From NCBI GenBank assembly GCA_017163975.1, contig JAFFSR010000251.1:8618001-8682000 (forward strand): DNA of 64,000 nt. The letters are read 5' to 3'. Made by a program: the position numbers and the translations under genes. Below the pieces are notes generated by a model. The model did no database searches and was not told where the DNA came from. It worked only from the letters and a program-made list of their open reading frames with translations. Each line of letters opens with the position of its first letter. Positions within the stretch are counted from its first letter, which is position 1. Below are positions 24,320 to 36,300 of this stretch, piece after piece. This stretch comes from Anastatus disparis. Taxonomy: Eukaryota; Arthropoda; Insecta; Hymenoptera; Eupelmidae.

Positions 24320-27300
24320 TTTCTTCAAGCATTTTCTGTTATGATAATATTTATTTATAAGAAAAAAAAAAGATTTTAGAAAGTCATTTATAGGATTTTA
24401 ATAATAGAAAAATTAAATTTAAACTCATTAAAATAGCCATTAAACCAGGAGAGAAAATCTAAATTTGTCAATCAATAAAACAAATGTTTTTTTTTACCAA
24501 TGAAAGAATGCAGAAACTTGAGAGCTCCTACAGGTAACAAACTTTCAACCCACACTAGATCTAAAGTTAGCGATCTTTATTACATAATGATGAGCAACAG
24601 TTAAAAGAGAAGGAGAAAGAAAAGAAAAAATAATAATCAATACTCGTTTAAAGATCAAATCGATAAACGATTGCAATAAATAGGAAATTTATATAATTCT
24701 AAAAATCAATTCGAAACCGTAAAAAAAAACTAATTAGATATTTCAAACAAATGTTTGAAAAAAGTCATACTTCACTGGACTTTAATCAGCAAATAAAACA
24801 TCTAACAAGCATATTAATTTAATCTCTCCTACGTCAAGAAGCAATTAACCAATGTCAATATACATGACGAAGTTAAAATGATAATTTTTTTTTAATTTTA
24901 ATCTAAGTTGATTACTTCCTGGCGCCATCTGTAAAATCAACGTTCTCCAAAAAATTTTCCTCTACGCTCTCACATCCATTTTCAAAATCTATTGAATCAA
25001 CAATCGCAAGCTAAAAGGAAGGAAGGAAAGAAAAAAAAAAGATAAAAAGAAAGAGCAAAATCCCCACAAGCGTATATATACGCATTCGTTGGCAATTCAT
25101 GCACACATGTAACTTGCGTTTCTTTCTTTTTCCTCTTTCGAAGTTACATAGTTGTTTCTATTCAAATAAACAGCAGCAAAGAGAAAGAAGAGAGAACATA
25201 AGGCGTGCAGGGAATCTCGGTTCCCTCAGCAAAAGTAACACATACTTTTATATATATATACATGAACGTCTATATAAATGTTCCTCGTATATGTATAAGC
25301 GAAGTAAAGGAAAAAATAAAGTATATAGTAAAAGCTTGCTTCAAGTGCGCGCGCGGAGGAGGGGTAATTGTCGTTCCTTGAAAACTATCTTGCCTCTCGC
25401 TCTGTTTTTTTTTTTTTTTTTATATCCCTCTCTTTTATGTCAGGCTAATATACACACCTAACGCCGATGTCTTAGAGTCGTCGTCGGTATATTACTCCTC
25501 CTTTTCATCATGGAGCCACTACCACCAGCACATTTCTCCGGATACCAACCTATAACTTTATTCCCACTCCTCCTCTTTTGCACTCGAGGTTTATCTGAAA
25601 AACAGCGCATGCGTTATACTTTAGTGCTTTTTTAAGCCCAGTCTACAACTGTTTTGAAATTATTATTTTATTTTATTTGGCTATTGTTTGCAAATGGCTT
25701 TTTACACTGTAATATAATATTAAATTGTTTTAATTAAAAAAAAAAATTAATTTTAAACAAAAAATTTTTTGATTTTTAAAGTTTAATTACAACATATTTA
25801 TTATTATTATAAAATATTGAAATGTTGGATCGCTCATTTATTTACAGTAAGCTTACATGACAATTTTATTAAATAATTGAAAAATTTAAAAAAGTAATAA
25901 TTAGAAAATAATTCAATGAATTGCAAGGACGATTCGAAGAAAGTGAAATTTTAATTTAATAGAATATTATATGAAAGGATTTTATATAACAAAAGTATTC
26001 CGGGAACGAAGACAAATATATACGTAATCATTTAAATTATTTATTTGAATGCAACGACGACATTGAATAAGAGATTGTATTAAAAATGGAAATACAGTTG
26101 ACTTAACAATTAATTGAAAAGATATATGCCGGGTCTAATTTAAGATTTAGTATAATTCTTTTTAAAGTTCGTTTGTTATGTAATATTTTCATTTATAAAA
26201 AAATGATTTAATTTTCAATTAATTTGTTTGCTGTAAATAAAATTTAGTTGTCATTTTAAATTTTTATTAAATATTTTCGCAAGCGATGACTTTCAAATAA
26301 CAATTTTTTTCCACGTATTTTTATGGATTATCTTTCGATTTATTATTCTTTAAAAATAAATATTTACTCTAATTTAATGAAGAATACAAATGATCCGTAT
26401 TTAAACAATTTTCTTACTTCAATTAATATACCTGTTATCGATAAATTTTATTTTCTCAAAGCTTTTCTCGAAAAATTGCTGTTTTTTAAAGAAATTTATT
26501 CGTACAATAATACAAAGGCATTTCAAATTATACTGATTAGATTAAATAAAAAAAAAAAATAAAATGACGTAAATAATATTTTTGCAGTATTATTCATGCA
26601 TCAATGATTTATGAATAACATAATCAAAGTATTAAAATATATTAAAAACTGCATAAGGTATGAAAATAATTAAGAGTGATAAATGTTTTTTCCATTTTAC
26701 CATTAATTCTAATAACACGATAAAATTCAAAGAAAAATTCAACTTTTCTTAAGATTCTTATATAAATAAAACCAGTTGTCAGGTAGTTCACCGATTTTAA
26801 ACCAATTAAGGGACGGCTTATTTTTTTCAAAAATTTCCAGAGCCTCGCACTGATAATTTATCCCTTTTTTGTGTTGTAAGAATATAACGGGAAATTACTA
26901 TAACGAAATATTACGCTTAAAAACAGCAGTAAAATTTTAAATAACGAAATGTGTACTCCTTAATGACTTTTTTTAATAACAAAATAAAGCATTTTTTTTA
27001 ATTTAAACTGTTTAATATAATTGTCTTAGTTATTATCGTTCTCTTAAAATTCCTAATTGTACTTGTATTCTATAATTTTTTGTTTATAACAATAATTTTA
27101 TTTACATTTAAGCAGTATGAAAAATGTATAAACATTTTAAAGCTAAATTAGTAAAATTCCACTATGTAATAGTGTATATATTTTTTAACTACAAATTAAT
27201 GTACACTTGACAGATATTAGTTTTTATGTAATATCTAAAAATCGTAAAACTTCATTGGATTATTCCGTTGTTTTAATTGTTGTTATTGGAAAATATCAAA

Positions 27301-30300
27301 ACATTCCACAAAAATCAATATTTGTTAAGAGTACCATGCACCATCTGAAATAACGAAATACGCATCGTTTCCTCATGCTTTTGAATAAATGTAATTATTT
27401 TTTTTTTTTTTTAATGCGTTCATGCAAAGGTATTATTTTATGAATATTTTTTCCTAGTTTAAATTTGAATCTCCTTTAAATAAATAGATTTCACTAACCT
27501 TGATGATTAATTTTTATGGTTTGAAACATGAATATTTCAACTTTTTCGATTCATATATGGAATTGTAATCATTTTTATGTACACATATACAAGTCTAAAT
27601 TATTTTTTAGAATTTGTAATTGAACAATATATTCTGCTAACAGTGGAATTTCGTTAGTTCAATTCTAGAAATTTAAGCAAATATATGTCACTTTGCCACA
27701 CTCTCCCCTTTACGACCATCAAATTTTCTTATCGCTCCCTAATTCTAACTTAAATTCGATCGATTGATTGAAGGTAATCATTTTAATATATAATCATTTT
27801 AAGAGTATCAAAATGTTATAGTATAATGATAGAAAGCAAATATTGAATTATTAAGTCTATTACAATTTTCAATTTAATGTGAGTTTATTTTAAAATATTA
27901 AGTATTTATAAAACTAAATTTTTAAAGCATGTTTTGACAAATGGAATTTTTATTTTCCTTGAAATTATAGTTTACTTAATGATACTGATGACCTAATTCA
28001 TAAAAAAATTTCATGTTTTTTCAATCTAAACAATTTTTATTTTTTAACTTGGTAAATAAAAATGAAATCTTAGTTTAAAATACAGGGCACAACTTTCTAT
28101 TTTCTTTACAAAACATGACAAACATTTTTAATAGATACAAATTCAAAATTAGTCCTATCCCTTAAACCAATTCCAAATTCTTAAGAATAGTATTTCCTCG
28201 AAATAAGAATTAATTCATAAAGTCCAAATTCATATATCTCATTCTTTTGTGTTGCAAAATAAAAAAAAAATCTGTTTGTATAGGATTTCGAAAATTGCTA
28301 TAATCATATATCTCTTGCCGCAGTGTCCGTATATTTGTTCAAAAACGCTATAAGAAATTATACAAAAAAAGAAGTTTTACCCAATTCAGGAATAACATAA
28401 AATAAATAAAAAACGTGCACAAAAATGCAAGTCATACTATTATGAATTTCATAAAAATAATATTGAATTGAGAAGCATTGTTTTTAAGAAGGAATTGTAA
28501 TATAATCATTATAGTAACCAAACCTTGATAATGGTCGAGTGTTCGTTTAATGTGATTGATAAAAAATATTGTCTCGCTGATATCTATATAGTCAGATAAT
28601 CAATATTTTATATTATCATTGATTATTCGGACATTATGACGTAATAAACGAATCGACAAGTGCGCAGTTGTTTGGAAAATCTATTATATATTGCCTTATA
28701 TATCATAATTAATTAAATTTTAAAATTTATCACGATAATTTAGATTGATTATATTAGATTAAGATAAGTTATTAAATTACTGAAAAACAAGATATCGTTG
28801 CCTCTAGCAAAGAGTAGGATATTTCCTATTATGCCGTGAAAAGTAGCTCACTTGAAAACTTTTAACGAAAACTAGCATTATTTTATCATTCAGTTATCAC
28901 GGGGTATCATTAAAATGAACAACGTTGGAATGTTCAAGAGACAACGTTGAAATGTTCTAGTCTTCGTAGGACAATTTAAATATAATATTCTCTGCGGCGA
29001 AGAATGCTAAATGTGCTAATCTTCGTCTCAAGTGTGAAGCACGCTAGTTTTTGCCTGACTATCGAAATGTATTAGAGGTGACGATATATATTTAATTTTA
29101 TATATTCCGATATAATCACTTAAAAAATTTTAATTTGTAAATTTATTCAAAGAGAAACGATTTTTTTTTTTTAAATTGGAACACTTAAAAATTTGTGTTT
29201 GTGATTAATGGGTATAAAAATTTGCGTACGCATATATTAAACGCAAACATTCTTACAACGTTTACACAATTTGACATGTTTAAAAATTGTTTACGCCTTG
29301 CGTAAACAATTTCTGCCCATTAATAAAAAAAATTATAATACATACACAAATTTATATTTAAAAAAAAATAATTTATAAAATTTTAATATTCATTTTATTT
29401 TACTTAAATTAGATCTCAATTGTTCCGAATAATTATTATTTATTTCTATCATACAATTTTTGCAATTTTTGAAAAAATATTAAATAAGTGTTTTCCGGAA
29501 ATAAATGAAATTTCCCAGGTATTAAATACTGAAATGGTGTTGCAAATGCGTAAAGGTTGTTTAATCCTTTACATAGATCAAAGTAAAATCATGTCTCGGA
29601 AAATTCTGTATTTTCCATAATAAGTAACTAAATTTCATTTTGTGTTTATTTTGAGCATCGGAAATTTTTCCTTGCAATATATTTTGCCAAACAAATTGTT
29701 TTCTTTTCTATACCCTACTAATATAAAATTTATGATTTAATGACAGCAAGTTTAAAGCTTAAAGTATTATGGAGGTTTAAGGTAAGCTCATTACAAATAA
29801 AATAAATCAAAAAGCATTAAACTCTTAATATTTGTGCGCGCATAGAGCGTTTTAAAACTTGAAAGTCATATAGTGTTATTAAAAAAATTAACATCATACT
29901 GTGAAGTGTAAATTTAAACTATCTTATTTTTCAAAACAACATAAAACAATTTAATTTTATAAGTAAAAATAAAAACTTTTTTTTTAACTAAGATCATTTT
30001 AACTTATGAGTAATAAACATAAACGAGTATTTAAAATATAATTTTTAAAATGAATATGATACAAATTTTCTGTATCTAAGAATTAATAATATAAACATTA
30101 TATTTTTCTTAAATTGTATTTAATGTTATTTAAATTTGAAAAAATGTAAAAATTTTTTCAGTTAATCATGTTGTTTTTAATTTAAATAAAAGAAAGAATT
30201 CTTTTTGTACAAACAAATGTATATTTAAGGTATAAGTCATTAACAGATTTATCATTGCCATTAATTTGAAAAACATTTCTCTACTAATAGACTTTACATA

Positions 30301-30820
30301 ATGACTATTAAATCAAATAACTAATAGTGGATATTATTTTAGTCTTATCAAAATATTTTATCTAAAGATCAAATTAATTTCAAGGAAAAGAAAATACAAT
30401 AGTATTACATATTTTCATTATCAAGCCTTGACGTTTAGCTGACTTATCGTTTATAATTTTTAAAAACAGCAATTAATTAAAATGTTTCAATTTAAAAATT
30501 TAAATTTAACACCTACATAATTATCAAATGTATCAGTAAACTTATAAACATTTGTATAGTGGTCATAAATTTACTAAGTATTAGCTTACATTAAATTTTC
30601 AAGTTAGCAATTAGTTTTAAAACTGTTTAAAAAATATTTACTCTTTTTAAAAAAACATTGTAAACAATGACTCGATATACGTTTGCAGATAAAATTAATT
30701 CATTGACAATACTATATGAATATTATCGCGAACGAAAATTAATATACGAACATTTTTTTAACGTTCAACTAATTATATACTCAATAAATCATCATCAGTA
30801 AATATTTTTATATTAAAAAA
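24320..30820. other. AT-rich intergenic stretch between MFSD10 and STAT
   Basis: No gene was recognised. A GC-raised island at about 24,900-25,640 contains a GAAGGAAGGAAAG tract (25,016), a T run at about 25,406-25,423 and a short frame from ATG 25,510 (MEPLPPAHFSGYQPITLFPL) reaching a weak donor CGAG|GTTTAT; I do not call it an exon. A 79-codon Lys/Ile/Asn-rich ORF at 26,323-26,562 looks like chance. A short direct repeat CAACGTTG-AATGTTC occurs twice at 28,920-28,957. One inverted-repeat element at 29,204-29,324 is listed separately. Confidence 0.5.
29204..29324. repeat. 121-bp inverted-repeat element
   Basis: The ends ATTAATGGG and CCCATTAAT are perfect complements, with imperfect pairing of AAATTTGCGTACGC-like sequence inside. 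Near the right end a perfect 13-bp stem with a 3-base loop lies at 29,284-29,312 (AAATTGTTTACGC, CTT, then its complement). Weaker pairing extends outside the element (AAATTTGTGT at 29,189 against ACACAAATTT near 29,344). It is probably a MITE. No ORF. Confidence 0.5.
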
Positions 30821-31079
30821 TCTATAATACACCTGATGATGTATATAAATTCGGAGCCCTTGTAAAATCAACAAATGTGAGGTAAATATCTCCCCTTCGT
30901 ATAAAAAGACATCATATACAGGTATAGAGTAAAAATATTCACCTGTTTAACTCGATGCATCAAAAGTCATTGTGGATCAAGCTTGTTTATCCCTCAAACG
31001 AAGTGTATAAGTCACGTGACAATATCATACGTTTATCTGTATGTATATATATAATTCTTTCTCCCACCAATTGCTAAAA

Positions 31080-31690
31080 ACCTTTCTATAGCTCCCTGCC
31101 GTTTACGGGCGCGCAAAATTCTTGGAATCGGCTCTCTTCCCGCGCCGCTCGTGTTGTATTGCGGGGCTGACTCTCGGCATGGCTCATGCTAGCAGGCAGC
31201 CGCAGCAGCAAGCGTCCGCCCGCACTGCCACTATAAGGAGAGGCAAAAAAAAGAGAGAGAGAAAGAGAATGAGGGTTTAAGCTAGTGCCTGACTAAAAGC
31301 CATCTCAGTCGATGTTTTACTGACCTCCGTATGCAGACGCACGCTAATTATTTTAGTTTTTTTTTAGTGCCGGTGGTATTTTACTAATTTTATACTAAAT
31401 ATTTTTCAGATTTTATGATAACTGTGCAATTGTCTGTTATATTAGCGATTAAGTAAATAAAGACTGAGAATTTATAATTAAGTTTGCGGAAAATTTGTTG
31501 TGATCTTCGATCGATATCGATCGATAAAAAGGATCTTATTGGAAAAGAAAAACGTGTCTTATAAGGAGGAAAATAAAAAAAAAAGCGCGCGCGCGCGCTT
31601 TTACAATATACGAATAAACACGAGGATCCAAAAAAGCAAACGAAAAAGATCGTGTGGGCCTCGGCGCTGAGAGGCCCGAGCGCAAAAGAG
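31080..31690 (+). promoter_or_regulatory. Stat: STAT promoter and 5' untranslated first exon
   Basis: A strong GC/CpG island in AT-rich DNA. It has a GAGA tract at about 31,248-31,266 and an initiator-like TCAGTC at 31,305. A consensus donor AAAAGAG|GTAAGT sits at 31,690/31,691. The downstream acceptor at 33,347 leads into the STAT start exon. A TTCTTGGAA match to the STAT consensus TTCNNNGAA lies at 31,119-31,127. A GC alternation (31,585-31,601) lies within the leader. Three short upstream frames start at 31,311, 31,331 and 31,415. The transcription start is inferred, not observed. Confidence 0.55.
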
Positions 31691-33368
31691 GTAAGTTCTA
31701 TAATGTGTTAAATTATTTATAATAAAAAAAAGCTCACCTAAAAATAAAAAAGTGTAGGAAATTTATTTTTATTTCGTTGATTCATATATTTTATATCTTA
31801 GTTTTTTCTTATTGTCACAAAATCAATTTATTTTTTATACTAGTAAGTTTGAAATAGAGTAGTCGACAATGTGTTATACATTATGCGAGTGTATATGTAT
31901 ATAGAAAATAAGTTTTTTGTAGAAGTTATATAGTATAGTTAAATAAATATAGGTATATTAATAGTATGTAAAAAAAGGGCATTTGCGACGGATCGGCAGA
32001 ACAAGGAAGCAAGAGTGCGTGTTCTTTTCTATGTAATATAGTGTTGCCTTTCTTATCTGATTGTCAATTATGCGTGTATATATAGAAGAAATTCACACAT
32101 ATACAAAATTTCCGTACATCCGTCTTAATTTTCGTCGTTTGTTGAGACGTTATCGTAAAATGTGTATGTATATCTATATTCTCATATGCGTACGCACGCG
32201 CGCAAGTTCGACGTCACTTCTATATGTATGAATATATATACATGCATCATGGGTACGTGAGATTCTCCGGGTTTTTACAGTCGTGTTGTTTACTATCTTT
32301 TTCTTTCAACTCAACTTCATGTAGTTTGCCCTCTCGCTTCAACTTGTATTGCTATATACTTTTCTTCGTAATGCCATTGGCATGTCTCGCGTCGACAGCA
32401 GCGCGCGAGCGAACGAGCGCGACGCAGATTTTCACGCGTTTCAAGGAAATGTCTTCTAGCTTTGTTGATTTTTTTCATTTTTTTTTACTTAAAAAATTTT
32501 TTTTCAAAAAAAAGGGTAAAAATATTTATGTTATTTAAAAAAAAAAGAAAGTACATTCTTTTTTTTGCTTATCTTGAAACATTTTGTAAAAGCGCGTCTC
32601 CTTGAAACTTACAACTGTTGTGCGCATCTCGATTTTCACCCGATTCTTAGAAAAGTTTCGATTTCGGGATGGAGAGTCGTATTATATACGTACTTTGGAG
32701 TGTTGCGCAGGCATATATATTTCGTATCGTTTAAAACTTTTATTTTTTTTCTTCTTTTTTTGCTTCTTTCGTAACACTTTTGGAGCACAAGCATTAGCAC
32801 TAAATTTGCATTGAAATACCAAAATTTCTACCACCGGCTGTTTAAATTAAGATTTCTTTTTTCATCAAGCTCCAAGCGAATTTCAACGATCAGTAAAAGC
32901 GGCTGTTATTGTTTTTAAATTTACATAAAAGAATTAATGAATTGGAGAATCTCGTTTGGAAGATAAATATTTTGGTTTTATAACGCAAGTTGAATTAGAT
33001 TAAAACAGCAGAACATTTATTCTAAGTATTCGAAATCTCGAATAATACTTTCGATTTTAAATTTTTTAATATTGAAAAAGTAGATACATTAAAATACGAT
33101 TTGATTTTTTTAAGAATACTGTAGAGTGAACTATTATAAAAATATCCTTTTTTACTGTAAATATTGCCATAACCATTCAGATTATCGGTATACTTGAACA
33201 AAATATTTTCTTGAAAGTTTTGAATTGAATAATCGAAAATTTAAAAAAAAATACTACTAATTTTAAACTGTTATAAATAAAAATTTATTTTATTCATTTA
33301 GTATACAATTAAAATATTATTTTTATCTATTATTCATTTTATTTTAGCCTGATTACTAAAAACTAAAA

Positions 33369-36300
33369 ATGGCTCTGTGGGCAAAAGCGCAACAGTTACC
33401 GCCGGATGCACTCCAAAAAGTGCGATCTGTTTATGGAGAACATTTTCCTATTGAAGTGCGTCACTTTTTATCATCATGGATAGAAGACAAAATGTGGTAT
33501 GTAATACAAAAACAAATATTTTTTAGCTAAATAATGAATTTTTTAAATGTAAATGAAATTAAAAAATTTTTGTTTTTTTATAGGACTGACATTGAACCAG
33601 ATAATCCACAATACGAACAATATATTGCTACTCTTATTGAATCCCTTTTTCAAGAATTAGAAACTAAAGCAGCTTCTTTAAGTAACACAGAAGATTTCTT
33701 CTTGGCCAGAATGAAATTGATGGATGCAGCTAAAAATTTTAGAGTATGTTTAAATTCTTTTTTAATCCTCAATATTTGTATTTTAGTTTTTTTAACTAAT
33801 TTTAATTTACAACATTTATTTTTAAATATTTTAGCAAAGATATAGTCTGCAGCCTATTTCACTTTTTAAAATTATTCGACATTGTCTAGTGACAGAAATG
33901 AATCTAGTATCACAAATTGAAAATCTTGGTGGTTCATTAATGAACATGAGTGGTAGTAGGGTAGGATTAATGGTTGGTGATGCTGTAGCAGAAATTCACC
34001 AACAAATTGAGGCTTTAAGACGTAAAACTCAAGATTCAGGTGAAGATCTTCGAAAAATGGAGCAAGAGCAGGAATCATTTGCAATTGCTTATCACGATTG
34101 TACCAAATTAAATGCTCATTTGCAAAATATTGCCACACAACCACAAACTCAACAAACTGTAGAAATAGAAAAGAAAATTCGCAGACAAAAAGATCAACAG
34201 GAACAGATTTTAAATCACAAAGTCACCTGCTTATTGCAGTTACGTTTGACATTAGCTGATAAATTGAAAGATACTATTAATAAACTTAGTATTTTACAAT
34301 CTAGAGTTCTTGATGATGAATTGATAAGGTTTGTATACATCTTGATTTTTTAAAAAGATTTTTAATCATGTTTAAAGGTACAAAAATTAAACTTTTTTTT
34401 TTAATAGATGGAAAAGAGATCAGCAATTGGCTGGAAATGGTGCCATGTTCACTAGTAATTTAGATGCTATACAAGAATGGTGTGAAAGTCTTGCTGAATT
34501 AATTTGGTTAAACAGACAGCAAGTAAAAGAAGTTGAACGTTTAAAAACAAAATTTGCTCTTGAACCACCTGGAGTTCAAGATATACTCCCAACTTTAAAT
34601 TCTCAAGTCACACAGTTACTTAGTTCCTTAGTTACGAGTACATTTATTATTGAAAAACAACCACCTCAAGTTATGAAAACGAATACTCGTTTTACAAGTA
34701 CTGTAAGACTACTTGTTGGTGGTAAACTAAATGTGCATATGACTCCACCTCAAGTCAGAGTGAGTATAATTAGTGAATCTCAAGCTAATGCATTACTGAA
34801 AAGTGATAAAATGGGTAATAAAGGTGATGCCAGTGGCGAGATTCTAAATAATACTGGTACAATGGAATACCACCAGGCAACAAGACAATTGTCTGTTAGT
34901 TTCCGCAATATGCAATTGAAAAAAATTAAGAGAGCCGAGAAGAAGGGCACTGAATCTGTAATGGATGAAAAATTCTCATTACTCTTCCAATCTCAGTTTA
35001 GTGTTGGTGGTGGCGAACTTGTCTTCCAAGTTTGGACATTGAGTTTGCCAGTTGTTGTTATAGTCCATGGTAACCAGGAACCTCATGCTTGGGCTACAGT
35101 CACATGGGATAATGCATTTGCGGAACCCGGTCGTGTTCCGTTCACTGTGCCGGATAAAGTACCTTGGTGCCAGGTTGCTGAAGCGCTTAACGTTAAGTTC
35201 CGTTCAGCTACTGGCCGAGCACTTACCGAAGATAATCTAAGATTTTTGGCTGAAAAAGCCTTCAGAGGTGGCAATCAAAACTGTCAAGATTTTTCGAATC
35301 TTCTACTAAGTTGGGCTCAGTTTTGTAAAGAACCATTACCCGAAAGAAATTTCACTTTTTGGGAATGGTTTTACGCTGTAATGAAATTAACAAGAGAACA
35401 TTTGCGAGGTCCTTGGAATGATGGTTACATTTTAGGTTTTGTAAGAAAGAAGCAGGCAGAAGAAATGTTGGCCAATTGCCCATCAGGTACCTTTTTAATG
35501 AGGTTTTCCGATTCTGAACTTGGAGGTGTTACAATAGCTTGGGTTGGAGGTAAATATTTTAGAATTATTAACTGTAAGGAATTTATATATTAATTCAATT
35601 AATGTTTATTTTTGTTTTAGATCAAACAGAAGTGTTTATGTTGCAACCATTTACTAGCAAAGACTTTGCAATTCGTAGTTTAGCAGATCGGGTTTCCGAT
35701 TTACAACATTTAATGTATCTTTATCCTGATATACAGAAGGATCAAGCATTTTCAAAATATTATACACCGTTCCAAGGTTAGTATGATTGATTTTAAACAT
35801 AATTTAAATAATTACCAATTTTTTCTTATTTATATTTTTTTATGTACTTAACAGAAAGTCAACCTTTGAATAATGGTTACGTGAAACCACTTCTCGTTAC
35901 ACATGTGCCAGGCTGGAGTGGACCACCATTAGGTAGTCAGACACCTTCGCATTCATCTGTCGTTGGTGTAGGAGGTAATCAAGGTCCTGGAGGTAGCTAT
36001 CCTTCGACGCCGTCTACCATGTTCCAAGCTCATAGCCCAGATCCATCCGTAACGAGAGATACACCGTCCGTCGCATCTAGGTCAGTCCCTTGGATGTAAA
36101 ACAAAAGACATTGTAATAGTTTTATAACAAGCAACCTGCCTTTGATTCTCGCGGTATATGAAGGTGCGCTAAAGTTTAGTGATTTTTTTTTTCTTTTTTT
36201 TTTTTTTCAGTTATTTGTCTGACAACACCGACGGCAGCGGAATTGCAAATGCTTTTCGATATCAGCAGTCAGATGCGTTTTATTGATTCAAATAATATAT

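Noticed and set aside
25099..25461. 120-codon plus-strand ORF
   Set aside because: Low-complexity Arg/Lys/Phe content over a GC island and a T run; no splice context or homology recognised.
25510..25581. Possible short first exon MEPLPPAHFSGYQPITLFPL
   Set aside because: Weak donor, no downstream exon in phase, no family recognised.
26323..26562. 79-codon ORF rich in Lys, Ile, Asn and Tyr
   Set aside because: Expected by chance at this AT content; no start context or neighbours.
31585..31601. GC alternation in the STAT leader as a coding or structural gene feature
   Set aside because: A short simple palindromic repeat; Z-DNA is conceivable but not supported by anything else here.
32224..32814. 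Three overlapping ORFs in the first STAT intron
   Set aside because: Phe/Cys/Ser-rich frames over T runs; they lie inside an intron and look like chance.
33872..34144. 90-codon ORF antisense to STAT exon 4
   Set aside because: Shadow of the coding exon on the opposite strand.
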